Source: JAVBNU01 sp031551265 (GTDB taxonomy: Bacteria; Cyanobacteriota; Vampirovibrionia; Gastranaerophilales; Gastranaerophilaceae). Taken from it: DNA of 23,237 bases. Positions within the stretch are counted from its first letter, which is position 1, and every line of letters starts with the position of its first letter. This document shows, in pieces, positions 1 through 7,353 of the stretch. The translations under genes were made by a program, and so were the position numbers. Location of the stretch: NCBI GenBank assembly GCA_031551265.1, contig JAVBNU010000054.1:1-23237 (forward strand), read 5' to 3'. The notes beneath the pieces were generated by a model that worked only from the letters and a program-made list of their open reading frames with translations, was not told the origin of the DNA and made no database searches.

Positions 1-120
1 TTTACCGCATCCTGAAGGACCAATTATTGCGACTATGTCTCCCTTTTCTACCTTCAAATTGATATCGTATAAAACGCGGGTATTATTTAGATTTTTCCGT
101 AATTTGCTGATTTCCAACAT
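1..120 (-). CDS. ABC transporter ATP-binding protein, N-terminal fragment
   Basis: The first 40 residues of an ABC ATPase are visible; the rest lies outside the window. They run MLEISKLRKN, then a beta-strand with VLYDINLKVEKGD, and end in a Walker A loop GPSGCGK. This arrangement is typical of the ATPases of import systems such as polar amino acid (GlnQ-type), phosphate or Mla-type transporters, but the substrate cannot be told from this piece. The ATG at 120 has no Shine-Dalgarno sequence; instead TAGTAT, preceded by TGC, lies exactly 6 nt upstream, which would suit a leaderless transcript. The gene diverges from the exporter gene at 255. Confidence 0.85.
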   Translation of the reverse strand, partial: MLEISKLRKNLNNTRVLYDINLKVEKGDIVAIIGPSGCGK

Positions 121-170
121 ACTAAGATACTAGCAGAAATTCGGTGCAGTATCAAGAAACTTTATATATA

Positions 171-192
171 ATGTATTTCATTGAAAATACAT
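171..192. other. AT-rich hairpin between divergent genes
   Basis: A perfect 8-bp inverted repeat (ATGTATTT, 6-nt loop, AAATACAT) lies in the 134-nt gap between the divergent ABC genes, followed by A- and T-rich tracts. It could be an operator for either gene or simply AT-rich promoter DNA. There is no other clear signal in the gap except the exporter's ribosome binding site. Confidence 0.3.
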
Positions 193-254
193 GTAAAAAA
201 TATTTTTTTCTATTTATATTTGTATTATTATATGGTTAATGGGAGGAATTTGAC

Positions 255-2051
255 ATGAAATTAAGAACAACTGAAGCGGCAAGGTCTTTTGATTACGGAT
301 GGCTTTTATCCAGGATATTTCCATACATTAAGCCGTTCTTGGGGCGTGTCATATTCGGTTTTTTGGTTGCTATACCTGTTGGTATGCTTGATGGTATTGT
401 TGCTCTGGCGCTAAAACCATATATGGATTTAGTCGTTGAACAAAAAAATATGATTTGGGCATATATTATTCCGCTTGGTATTGTCGGATTTGCGGGCTTA
501 CAAGGTGTTCTTAAATATTTAAACGAGTACATGACAAGCTGGACAAGTATGAAAATTACTAACTCCATTAAAAAAGCTTTGTTTAAAAAACTTATCATGA
601 TGAATACAAAATTTTATGATATAAATTCTTCGGGTGAAGTTTTGACGCGTTATTTGGGTGATGTTGACACGGCATCGAACGGTATTGTCGAGCAAATAAA
701 ATCGCTGGCAACTAATAGCATAGGCGCACTATCGCTTATATGTGTTATGTTGTACAGCTCGTGGAGTTTGGCGATTATCGGCGTCATAGTCCTTTGTGTC
801 GCTTTTATCCCTGTTTTAATATTACGAAAAAGAGTTAAAGACGTTTCTAACAAAGGTATTATCATTGGTGGTAAAATTACAACGATATTCAATGAAACGT
901 ACTCGGGCAATAAAGTTATTACCTCATATGGGCTGCAGGGCAAACAAAGCAAGGATTTTTCAGAACAAATTGATAAGGCATTTTCGCTTGCTATGTCGTT
1001 GACTAAGCGCGCAGCGTGGATGTCGCCTCTGATGTACTTGATTGCATCGGTCGGTATCGCAATCGTTATGGGTTATGGTACGTACTTAATACTGTCAGGT
1101 AATATGACAACAGGTTCGTTTGCCTCATTTGTGACTTCACTTTTGTTGTTGTATAAGCCTGTCAAAACTCTTGGGCACACGATGACAAAAATCCAAACTA
1201 TCTTTGTTGCAATGGGACGTATGTTTGAGTTATTCGATTTGGAGCCTGAGTTTACGGATTGCGAGAACGCTGTTGAGCTTAATGGACTCGATTCGTCAGT
1301 CAAATTTAACAATGTTTCATTTGAGTACAATGAAGGACATCCTGTTTTAGCAAGTATAAATCTTACTGTTAAAAAAGGTGAAACCATTGCTATTGTTGGT
1401 AATTCCGGCGGCGGCAAAACCACTTTGGTGAACCTTCTGCCGCGCTTTTATGATGTGACATCAGGTGCAATATTATTTGATGATATTGATATCAGAAAAA
1501 TCAGCTTAAGTTCGCTTAGAATGAATATCGCTACCGTGTTTCAGGATAATTTCTTATTCACAGGCACAATAAGAGATAATATAATGATGGGGAATCCCGA
1601 TGCGACTGACGCAGAGATTGGCGAAGTCGTACATTACGCCCATATTGACGAAATGCTTGAGAATATGCCTGACGGGCTTGATACGTTGTTGGGCGAAAGA
1701 GGTTTGACGCTCTCGGGCGGGCAGAGACAGCGTGTGGCTATTGCGCGTGCAATGATTAAAAAGGCGCCGATAATTGTACTTGATGAAGCTACGTCTGCAC
1801 TGGATAACGAATCAGAAGCTATTGTTCAAGCTGCGTTAGATAACTTGATGCATAACAAAACAGTTTTTGTTATTGCGCACAGACTCTCTACAATCAAAAA
1901 TGCTGACAGAATAGCCGTTTTGAATGAAGGTCATTTAGTTGAGCTGGGTACACATGAGGAATTGATGGCTATTCCAAGCGGCTGTTATAAAAATCTTTAT
2001 GAAATGCAATTTAGAACACAGGATGAAAGCTCGGTTCAGGCATGTTTGTAA
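255..2051 (+). CDS. ABC exporter, fused membrane and ATPase domains (MsbA/lipid-exporter type)
   Basis: This is a 598-residue half-transporter that should act as a homodimer in the inner membrane, using ATP to export a lipid, glycolipid or drug. The membrane domain spans about residues 20-320 with roughly six hydrophobic segments. The ATPase domain follows: Walker A GNSGGGKT (382-389), Q-loop Gln430, signature LSGGQ (486-490), Walker B IIVLDE with catalytic Glu511, and switch His542. All catalytic residues are present. The ATG is chosen because GGGAGG lies 8 nt upstream. The next gene, gmhA, starts inside its last codons, so the two are probably co-translated; that neighbour makes a lipid A/LPS-precursor flippase (MsbA-like) the most attractive role, but many multidrug and peptide exporters look the same. 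Family is certain, substrate is inferred. Confidence 0.93.
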   Translation: MKLRTTEAARSFDYGWLLSRIFPYIKPFLGRVIFGFLVAIPVGMLDGIVALALKPYMDLVVEQKNMIWAYIIPLGIVGFAGLQGVLKYLNEYMTSWTSMKITNSIKKALFKKLIMMNTKFYDINSSGEVLTRYLGDVDTASNGIVEQIKSLATNSIGALSLICVMLYSSWSLAIIGVIVLCVAFIPVLILRKRVKDVSNKGIIIGGKITTIFNETYSGNKVITSYGLQGKQSKDFSEQIDKAFSLAMSLTKRAAWMSPLMYLIASVGIAIVMGYGTYLILSGNMTTGSFASFVTSLLLLYKPVKTLGHTMTKIQTIFVAMGRMFELFDLEPEFTDCENAVELNGLDSSVKFNNVSFEYNEGHPVLASINLTVKKGETIAIVGNSGGGKTTLVNLLPRFYDVTSGAILFDDIDIRKISLSSLRMNIATVFQDNFLFTGTIRDNIMMGNPDATDAEIGEVVHYAHIDEMLENMPDGLDTLLGERGLTLSGGQRQRVAIARAMIKKAPIIVLDEATSALDNESEAIVQAALDNLMHNKTVFVIAHRLSTIKNADRIAVLNEGHLVELGTHEELMAIPSGCYKNLYEMQFRTQDESSVQACL

Positions 2052-2611
2052 TTGAGTATCTAAAAAACTCTGTTGAGTTAATAAACAAAGTTATTTTGGA
2101 CACTTCGACAGTGAATGCGGTTGAAAATGCCGCTCAAATGATTGTCGAGGCTTATAAATCAGGACGCAAAGTCTTACTTATGGGGAATGGCGGCTCTGCT
2201 GCTGATGCTCAGCATATGGCAGGCGAGCTTATTTCAAAAATGTTTATGGAGCGCAAACCGCTGCCTGCAGTTGCCCTGACGACTGATACATCTGTGATCA
2301 CTGCGATCGGCAATGATTACGGGTTTGAAAAAGTTTTTTCTAAGCAAGTCGAGGCTAACGGCGTTAGTGGCGATGTATTGATTGCGTTTTCGACTTCAGG
2401 CAAATCAAAAAACATTATTGAAGCTCTGAAAATAGCACAAATTAAAGGTATTAAAACAATCGGATTTTCAGGCAGCAATATTTCTGAAATGGACGAGCTG
2501 TGCGACTTGATGATAAAAGTACCGTCTGATAGCACGCCAAAGGTTCAAGAATTACATATTACATTTGTGCACATTATTTGCACGATTGTGGAAAAGGCTC
2601 TATTTACTTAA
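2042..2611 (+). CDS. gmhA: Sedoheptulose-7-phosphate isomerase (phosphoheptose isomerase)
   Basis: GmhA converts D-sedoheptulose 7-phosphate into D-glycero-D-manno-heptose 7-phosphate, the first step to ADP-heptose for LPS core or glycoprotein heptosylation, in the cytosol. The 189 residues form one SIS domain of usual family length. The hallmark GNGGSAADAQHMAGEL covers residues 49-64; His58, Glu62, Gln169 and His177 have the same spacing as the zinc ligands of E. coli GmhA. The sugar-phosphate loop STSGKSKN lies at 117-124. The ATG overlaps the exporter's end by 10 nt with only a weak AGG upstream, which points to translational coupling. Its stop codon overlaps by 4 nt the stop of the convergent patatin gene. 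DiaA-type SIS proteins are similar, but the intact ligand set favours GmhA. A nucleotidyltransferase of the same pathway is at 9068-9535. Confidence 0.92.
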   Translation: MFVIEYLKNSVELINKVILDTSTVNAVENAAQMIVEAYKSGRKVLLMGNGGSAADAQHMAGELISKMFMERKPLPAVALTTDTSVITAIGNDYGFEKVFSKQVEANGVSGDVLIAFSTSGKSKNIIEALKIAQIKGIKTIGFSGSNISEMDELCDLMIKVPSDSTPKVQELHITFVHIICTIVEKALFT

Positions 2612-3813
2612 GTTCTAAGCTGGCATGCAGAGCTGTATTCTGCGAGTTCCCTGCATTTGACCTCAAATTTATGTATCAAAAGCAATAAATGCGTCATAAT
2701 CAGGTTTCTGTTCTTCAAAACCTCGTGCTGCCAAAAATTCTTATCGAGATTGTCAATAAACAATGTTTTAAATTCCATTATCTCATCATAAAATGCTGAA
2801 TCCATTACCCTTTTCGCGTTACACAATGTAATAAACATTTCGTAAAAAGTCATTTTGGCTCGAAGTATCTTCTTGTCTAAAAGATGTGTTCTAACGAGCT
2901 CCAAATAATCATATATTTTTGTATATTCTGCTAAAACGGTTAGTTTTTTCTGCGGTAAAATATTTTCAAAAAAGTCGACTGTTGCGTCGTAGCCTATTTG
3001 TATAAGCTCACGTTTTTGGTCTTTTGTAATATTAAAATTCACCAGCAGCAAATCTTTTGTGTCAATTTTAATATAGTCGAATTTGTCTTTTGCGTTGTAC
3101 ATGTCCATAATAAATTCAGTCGAATAATTGGTCATACAGCTGTAAATAGTATTAAAATAGTCAGCCATGGACTTGACGGTGTTCTTACGCTTTATTCCTT
3201 CAAGCCTAAATTCCAAGACCCTTGTATCTTCTGCGTACAAATTTTCACAAATGCGCCAAAGCGGCATGCATTTCATCAAATCACCATCAGAAAGAAGTTT
3301 TTCTTCATAATGTACAGGCTTCAACAATCCCGGCAAGCTCGCTGAAATACGTACAGCCTGAGCAATCTCAAAATCAGGCGTTGTCGACTTTGAAAACACA
3401 AAAGGCTCACAATTGGTTAAATCACTTGCTATAATTATCAGTTCTTTTTCCAAATCTTTAAAGCAAACAGGAAGATTTTTGCCCTTAACGTAATTGTCTT
3501 TGTAGTAATAACGTTCAATATGCTCTCTCAACCAATCTAAAAATACACCGCCCTTACTAATTGCAAAATCAGGGCCAAATAAAATATTGATATCTTTAAA
3601 TAACTCGAAATTGACTTCTAAAAAGAAATCTTCGATTTCGTCAGCCGGAATACCAACCGCCCAAAATGCACTAAAAATGGCGCCAACCGAAGAACCTGCA
3701 AAAGCAATCGCCTCAACACCGCATTCTAACAATGCTTTGTGCGCGCCTATATACGAAAAACCTCTGACTGCGCCGCCGCCGAGTATGCATAAATATTTCA
3801 ACTTACTACTCAT
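2608..3813 (-). CDS. Patatin-like phospholipase/acyl hydrolase
   Basis: The N-terminal half (about residues 5-200) is a patatin domain: the oxyanion-hole loop GGGAVRG (12-18), the nucleophile elbow GSSVG with Ser42, and the catalytic Asp176 in SDGD. These form a Ser-Asp dyad that normally hydrolyses ester bonds of phospholipids or other lipids. The usual third motif is DGG or DGA; here it is DGD. No signal peptide is visible, so it probably works in the cytosol or at the inner face of the membrane. Residues 210-401 are a helical extension I do not recognise. The ATG at 3813 has no Shine-Dalgarno sequence. It is probably the last gene of the spmA-spmB-small Cys protein unit, and it converges on gmhA with a 4-nt overlap and no terminator between them. 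Lipid substrate and role are unknown. Confidence 0.9.
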   Translation of the reverse strand: MSSKLKYLCILGGGAVRGFSYIGAHKALLECGVEAIAFAGSSVGAIFSAFWAVGIPADEIEDFFLEVNFELFKDINILFGPDFAISKGGVFLDWLREHIERYYYKDNYVKGKNLPVCFKDLEKELIIIASDLTNCEPFVFSKSTTPDFEIAQAVRISASLPGLLKPVHYEEKLLSDGDLMKCMPLWRICENLYAEDTRVLEFRLEGIKRKNTVKSMADYFNTIYSCMTNYSTEFIMDMYNAKDKFDYIKIDTKDLLLVNFNITKDQKRELIQIGYDATVDFFENILPQKKLTVLAEYTKIYDYLELVRTHLLDKKILRAKMTFYEMFITLCNAKRVMDSAFYDEIMEFKTLFIDNLDKNFWQHEVLKNRNLIMTHLLLLIHKFEVKCRELAEYSSACQLRT

Positions 3814-3866
3814 AGTTTAATTAAACATTAAACTAAAACTTAAAACATCGTCCTGTTAGACGTAAA

Positions 3867-4109
3867 TTATGCTGTTTCCTTAATTTCTATATCATAAGGC
3901 GGGCCAAGAGTGCTTAAAAGCACTTTTACAACCTTTGGCATTTGGCACTCGAACGAATAATTAGCCATCCCAACAGAGCATGCTGAGCATTTTTGATCGA
4001 GTTCCCAGCACTCAACAGCCTGCAATGTCCAACATTGCGTTATAGACTCCGATATTGTACCATTATTTTGTGGTGAAAACTGTTCACACTCAATAATTTT
4101 GCCAAACAT
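3867..4109 (-). CDS. Small six-cysteine protein, unknown function
   Basis: An 80-residue protein with cysteines at 8, 26, 34, 41, 44 and 55, including a CSAC motif, and an otherwise polar sequence with no membrane segment. The number of cysteines suggests metal or iron-sulfur binding, but I recognise no family. The frame stays open to a TTG at 4160, yet the ATG at 4109 is preferred because GAGGT lies 9 nt upstream. It sits 75 nt after spmB and 53 nt before the patatin gene, all on the minus strand, so it is probably part of that operon. The gap before the patatin gene contains a 12-bp palindrome (3815-3826). Confidence 0.6.
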   Translation of the reverse strand: MFGKIIECEQFSPQNNGTISESITQCWTLQAVECWELDQKCSACSVGMANYSFECQMPKVVKVLLSTLGPPYDIEIKETA

Positions 4110-4184
4110 AAAAAACCGACCTCTAATCTTTATAAAGACATTATGCGATGTTTTAAGCAATTGGGTATCCTGTTTTTAGATGAT

Positions 4185-4721
4185 TTAAATGAATATGAAT
4201 CGACAGATTATAACGGCAAGTACAATCCCGCACACATCAGCAAAAATACCGGCTAAAAGAGCCTGTCTGAATTTCCTAATGCCAACCGCACCAAAATATA
4301 CAGCTAACACATAAAAAGTAGTCTCAGAGCTGCCAATCATAACAGCAGCAAGCTTTGTTGCATAAGAATCCACGCCGGCTGAATTAATAACATCTGATAA
4401 CAGGCCTAAAGTCGCGCTGCCCGACAGTGAACGGGTAATCATAATTGGCAAAACTTCCACAGGAACATGCAAAAACGCCAGCACATGTCCAAAAGCCTGA
4501 CTTAAAATATCAATTGCGCCACTTGCCCGAAACATTGATACGGCAACAATAATAGCCACAAGAGGCGGTATAATGTTGAACCCGACTTTTACTCCGTCTT
4601 TAGCTCCCTCAACAAACGCTTCATAAACAGGGACTTTTTTAATAATAGCCCAAAGCAAAATAATCAAAATAATCATCGGCAGCAGCCACAAAGACATTAC
4701 ATCCATAATCGTTTTAAACAT
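4185..4721 (-). CDS. spmB: Spore maturation protein B-like membrane protein (nucleoside recognition/Gate domain)
   Basis: A polytopic membrane protein of 178 residues matching SpmB: the loop KKVPVYEAFVEGAKDG, then the conserved FRASGAIDIL and TRSLSGSATLGL stretches and SSETTFYVLAVYFGAVG near the C-terminus. The family's exact role is unsettled; in Bacillus it affects spore core dehydration, but SpmAB also occurs widely in bacteria that do not form spores. The ATG at 4721 is preferred over a GTG at 4736 because GAGGTGG lies just upstream; it overlaps spmA by 8 nt, so the pair is translationally coupled. No sporulation gene is seen elsewhere in this window, so a spore role should not be assumed. 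Confidence 0.88.
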   Translation of the reverse strand: MFKTIMDVMSLWLLPMIILIILLWAIIKKVPVYEAFVEGAKDGVKVGFNIIPPLVAIIVAVSMFRASGAIDILSQAFGHVLAFLHVPVEVLPIMITRSLSGSATLGLLSDVINSAGVDSYATKLAAVMIGSSETTFYVLAVYFGAVGIRKFRQALLAGIFADVCGIVLAVIICRFIFI

Positions 4722-5325
4722 CTTCAGCCACCTCACTTGTCTCTACCTGAGGAGGGAAAACTTTTTCTAAAGCTTTAACCATAATAATCGCAAAACAAAA
4801 TGCAAGAGTGGTCACAAGCAGAGTTGGCGCAATAATTTGTGTAGGATTAGGTACATTATTCGCAGCTAAAACCGCAATTACTGTGGCAGGCACAAGCTGG
4901 AATCCCGCGGTGTTCATAGCCAAAAAAGTACACATGCTGTTTGATGCGCTGGATTTATCAATATTATGTTTTTGCATTTTCTCCATCGCATTAATACCCA
5001 TGGGAGTCGCCGCATTAGACAACCCGAGTGCATTGGCTGAAATATTCATTGCAATCGCACCAATAGCGCCTTCATCATCAGCTATCTCCGGGAAAAGTTT
5101 CTTCGCAATCGGCTTGAGTAATTTTGCTATAAAATCAACAAGCCCTGATTTTTCGGCAATTTTCATCATCCCGAGCCAAAATGCCATTATTCCGATTAAA
5201 TAAATCGCAATTTTCACAGCCTGCTCAGCGCCATTCACTATTGCGTCAACGACGAAAGATAATCTTCCGGTAAATGCCGCTATTACTATTGATATTACAA
5301 TTAATAAAAACCAGATATAATTCAT
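4714..5325 (-). CDS. spmA: Spore maturation protein A-like membrane protein (nucleoside recognition/Gate domain)
   Basis: A 203-residue membrane protein with about five hydrophobic segments. The conserved SpmA core is clear: LGMMKIAEKSGL (about 51-62), the polar intramembrane stretch MNISANALGLSNAATPMG (about 93-110), and the FLAMNTAGFQLVPATV segment. SpmA and SpmB act as a pair in the inner membrane; what they transport or sense is not established. It is the first gene of a minus-strand run with spmB, a small Cys protein and a patatin. The ATG has no Shine-Dalgarno sequence, but an extended -10 element ends 6 nt upstream, so the transcript may begin at the start codon itself. Confidence 0.9.
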   Translation of the reverse strand: MNYIWFLLIVISIVIAAFTGRLSFVVDAIVNGAEQAVKIAIYLIGIMAFWLGMMKIAEKSGLVDFIAKLLKPIAKKLFPEIADDEGAIGAIAMNISANALGLSNAATPMGINAMEKMQKHNIDKSSASNSMCTFLAMNTAGFQLVPATVIAVLAANNVPNPTQIIAPTLLVTTLAFCFAIIMVKALEKVFPPQVETSEVAEDV

Positions 5326-5331
5326 GCTTTA

Positions 5332-5340
5332 ATTATATCA
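5332..5340 (-). promoter_or_regulatory. Extended -10 promoter element of spmA
   Basis: On the minus strand TGATATAAT fits the extended -10 consensus TGnTATAAT perfectly. It is followed by 6 nt and then the spmA ATG, which would place transcription initiation at or next to the start codon. No good -35 hexamer is present, which an extended -10 does not require. There is no Shine-Dalgarno sequence for spmA. Confidence 0.55.
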
Positions 5341-5420
5341 AAAATAAAAACAACAAGACTGTAGTAACATCAATGACAAAATTAAGGGCAAATTTTGCTA
5401 AGTAATGATTTTTACGCTAT

Positions 5421-5426
5421 TATAAT
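5421..5426 (+). promoter_or_regulatory. Possible -10 box for the tandem kinase genes
   Basis: A perfect TATAAT lies 148 nt before the first kinase gene, but the -35 region is poor (TTGCTA at 5395-5400, spacer 20). If used, the transcript would carry all three hairpin repeats at 5445-5548 in its 5' leader. Confidence 0.3.
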
Positions 5427-5444
5427 AAGTTAATACCCCGATAA

Positions 5445-5470
5445 GTAGGTTGGGGTTTCCACCCCAACAA
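5445..5470 (+). repeat. Dispersed hairpin repeat, copy 1 of 2
   Basis: A 26-bp sequence, beginning GTAGGTTGGGG, whose core is a perfect 8-bp hairpin (GTTGGGGT, loop TTCC, ACCCCAAC at 5449-5468). The identical 26 bp occurs in reverse orientation at 15435-15460. It resembles REP-type palindromes: short, GC-rich, intergenic. Confidence 0.8.
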
Positions 5471-5484
5471 AAACATAGCACTGA

Positions 5485-5514
5485 ATTGCTACGTACCTTA
5501 CAGGTACTCGCAAT
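5485..5514 (+). repeat. REP-like hairpin ending in GCAATGAC
   Basis: ATTGC and GCAAT form an outer 5-bp stem, GTACC and GGTAC an inner one, with a small internal loop. The layout resembles a common bacterial intergenic repeat that ends in CTCGCAATGAC. It lies between two other hairpin types in the same gap. Family assignment is from memory of the sequence style only. Confidence 0.5.
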
Positions 5515-5529
5515 GACAAAGTAAAAATA

Positions 5530-5548
5530 GGGCGGGCTATTGTCCACC
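5530..5548 (+). repeat. Imperfect hairpin related to 9555-9582
   Basis: GGGCGGGC followed by TATT and GTCCACC. It resembles the minus strand of the hairpin at 9555-9582 (GGTGGGC ... TGTCCACC), so the two are probably diverged copies of one element. It ends 25 nt before the first kinase start codon. Confidence 0.45.
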
Positions 5549-5573
5549 AACGTAAAATTTACAAAGAGGAAAA

Positions 5574-6248
5574 ATGTACAATTACGAAAAAAATCACGAA
5601 TATAACGGAGTTCTAATTTGTGTTGAGGGCATTGACGGTTCAGGCAAATCTACACAAATCCGTATATTACGTGATTGGCTGCTTTCTTTGGGTAAAAACG
5701 TAATTTATACACAGTGGAATTCATCTACTTTGATTTCCTCGACAACAAAAATGGCAAAAAACAAAAATATTTTTACCCCCAAAACATTCAGCATAGCTCA
5801 CGCTGTAGATTTTGCTGACCGCCTTGAAAATACAATAATTCCAAACCTTAAAGACGGCGCAATTGTATTGTCTGATCGTTATATTTACACAGCATTTGCG
5901 CGCGACACTGCTCGAGGCGTTGACGCTCAGTGGGTGCGAAATATGTATAATTTTGCAATAAAACCCGACTTATGTTTTTATTTTAATGTTCCCGTAGAAA
6001 CAGCTCTACAAAGAATATGTTCTAATCGAGCGCCAAAATTTTATGAAGCAGGTTTAGACATAAAAATTTGCAAAGACCCTCATGAATCTTTCATTAAATT
6101 TCAATCGAAAATTAAAGACGAATATGAAAAACAAAAACAAGAATTTGGCTTTATAGAAATTGATGCAACCGAATCATTACATACAAAACAATTAAAATTC
6201 AGAAACACTGTAGTCGAAAAACTCAACGAAAAAGGGATAATAATCTAA
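5574..6248 (+). CDS. tmk: Thymidylate kinase-like nucleotide kinase, copy 1
   Basis: A 224-residue P-loop kinase of the dTMP kinase family, which uses ATP to convert dTMP to dTDP for DNA synthesis. The P-loop GIDGSGKS spans 19-26; the substrate-side motif DRY is at 101-103 and is followed by ARDTARGVD, a form more like archaeal and some bacterial TMP kinases than the E. coli one; FYFNVPVETALQRI precedes the flexible LID with two arginines. All expected catalytic elements are present, so this is the better candidate for the true dTMP kinase of the pair. The ATG has AAAGAGG 6 nt upstream. A homologous gene follows after 1 nt, so the two form an operon. Confidence 0.85.
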   Translation: MYNYEKNHEYNGVLICVEGIDGSGKSTQIRILRDWLLSLGKNVIYTQWNSSTLISSTTKMAKNKNIFTPKTFSIAHAVDFADRLENTIIPNLKDGAIVLSDRYIYTAFARDTARGVDAQWVRNMYNFAIKPDLCFYFNVPVETALQRICSNRAPKFYEAGLDIKICKDPHESFIKFQSKIKDEYEKQKQEFGFIEIDATESLHTKQLKFRNTVVEKLNEKGIII

Positions 6249-6249
6249 A

Positions 6250-6915
6250 ATGTACAAAAATGACAACAAAAAAGGATTATTAATAGTAGTAGAAGGTACG
6301 GACGGCTCGGGCAAAAGTACTCAGATTAATATGCTCAAACGCTGGCTTGAGGATAATTGTTATGCTGCCGAAATCAGCAAAGTAAAAACATCGAAAATAA
6401 TCTCTAATCTAATCGACGAAGCCAAAGCTAATAACGTCCTTACCTCAACGACATTCAGCCTGCTATATGCACTTGATTTTGCAGACAGACTTGAGACCAG
6501 AGTGCTACCTGCTGTTGATTCAGGTTTTATAGTTTTGATGGACAAATACATTTATAACTCAATAGTTCGTGATGCTGTCAGACGCCACGACTTGAATTGG
6601 ATTAAAAAAGTTTATGACTTTGCGCCAAAGCCTGATTTAATATTCTATTTAGATGTGCCTCTTGAAGAACTGGCAAAACGTGTCACTCTTGAAGATGACG
6701 GGCTTGATTACTACGAATCAGGTCTGGATATGCATTTGGATAATGACCCTTATAAGAGCTTTTTAATATATCAGGAAAAATGTATCGAAGCATTCGATGA
6801 ATTAAGAAAAGAAAATAATTTCATTACCATAAACGGGAACGATACCCTCGAAAGCATCCACAATCAAATCAAAGCAGAAGTACAAAAGATTCTGGATACC
6901 GGGATTTTGGATTAA
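6250..6915 (+). CDS. Thymidylate kinase-like nucleotide kinase, copy 2 (DKY variant)
   Basis: A 221-residue paralog of the preceding gene, starting 1 nt after its stop and with no good Shine-Dalgarno sequence, so translation is probably coupled. The P-loop GTDGSGKS (16-23) is intact, but the substrate motif is DKY (98-100) instead of DRY, and the LID carries one Arg and many acidic residues. In dTMP kinases the DR arginine contacts the phosphates, so the change may alter activity or the nucleotide used. It could be a second, specialised nucleotide kinase, a regulatory partner of copy 1, or a redundant dTMP kinase. Family is clear; the precise substrate is not. Confidence 0.8.
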   Translation: MYKNDNKKGLLIVVEGTDGSGKSTQINMLKRWLEDNCYAAEISKVKTSKIISNLIDEAKANNVLTSTTFSLLYALDFADRLETRVLPAVDSGFIVLMDKYIYNSIVRDAVRRHDLNWIKKVYDFAPKPDLIFYLDVPLEELAKRVTLEDDGLDYYESGLDMHLDNDPYKSFLIYQEKCIEAFDELRKENNFITINGNDTLESIHNQIKAEVQKILDTGILD

Positions 6916-6921
6916 AGTCTC

Positions 6922-6932
6922 GTCACCCTGAA
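6922..6932 (+). repeat. Half copy of the CACCCTGAA repeat
   Basis: GTCACCCTGAA occurs here and, as its reverse complement, as the right arm of the element at 8970-9032. No matching right arm follows; the nearby TTTGATACT looks degenerate. The 438-nt gap 6916-7353 holds this fragment, two GC-rich hairpins (listed separately) and AT-rich DNA before the next start codon; I see no gene in it. Confidence 0.4.
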
Positions 6933-6996
6933 TTTATTTGATACTATTTTTTAGCCTTTGCCCCGACGCGCTCAGAATTTTTGAGGCTTTTTCTTG

Positions 6997-7035
6997 CCCC
7001 CTTGCGGGGAAAAGTGCCCGTAGGGCGAAAGGGGG
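6997..7035. repeat. GC-rich REP-like double hairpin
   Basis: Outer arms CCCCCTT (6997-7003) and AAGGGGG (7029-7035) pair perfectly; inside them GCCC and GGGC form a second hairpin with a GTA loop (7016-7026). Its high GC stands out from the AT-rich surroundings, as expected for a REP-type element. It follows the second kinase gene by about 80 nt and might also stop transcription or protect the 3' end. Confidence 0.55.
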
Positions 7036-7158
7036 GTATTTGTTGAAGGTTTTTGAGGGGTAAAAATCTAAGATAGCGGTTAGTACTTCACTCATATATG
7101 CACCGACATTCTAGTGTGACAAAAGCGACAAATGGACAATTCTTTTATGTTGGACGTA

Positions 7159-7214
7159 CCCCTCACCCCAACCCTCCAACCCGGTTGGCGCGGCTCCCGC
7201 ATCGGGGAGAGGGG
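7159..7214. repeat. GC-rich REP-like element with inner palindrome
   Basis: CCCCTC (7159-7164) pairs with GAGGGG (7209-7214); inside, CCAAC and GTTGG form a small hairpin (7176-7188). The sequence beginning ACCCCTCACCCCAACCCTC is of a style seen in dispersed intergenic repeats of many bacteria. It is unlike the other hairpin types in the window. Confidence 0.5.
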
Positions 7215-7353
7215 CAACCCGATAAATATTTAAGTTAATATTTCTTAACATTATATAAAAAATAGGCAATTTTTTCTCGTAGTTTTTTTTTATTAATATA
7301 CACGATAGGAAGTTATGCATTTTTGCATGAAGTAATACGAGGAAATAGGAAAA

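Noticed and set aside
3587..3820. Plus-strand frame opposite the patatin active-site region
   Set aside because: Shadow of the patatin gene; the minus-strand motifs are unmistakable.
4722..4736. GTG start for spmB at 4736
   Set aside because: ATG at 4721 has GAGGTGG at a good distance; the GTG has none.
2608..5325. Evidence for sporulation
   Set aside because: SpmAB occurs in many non-sporing bacteria and no other spore gene is here.
7111..7320. Minus-strand frame of 69 codons
   Set aside because: It runs through the GC-rich palindrome at 7159-7214; no start signal and no recognisable protein.
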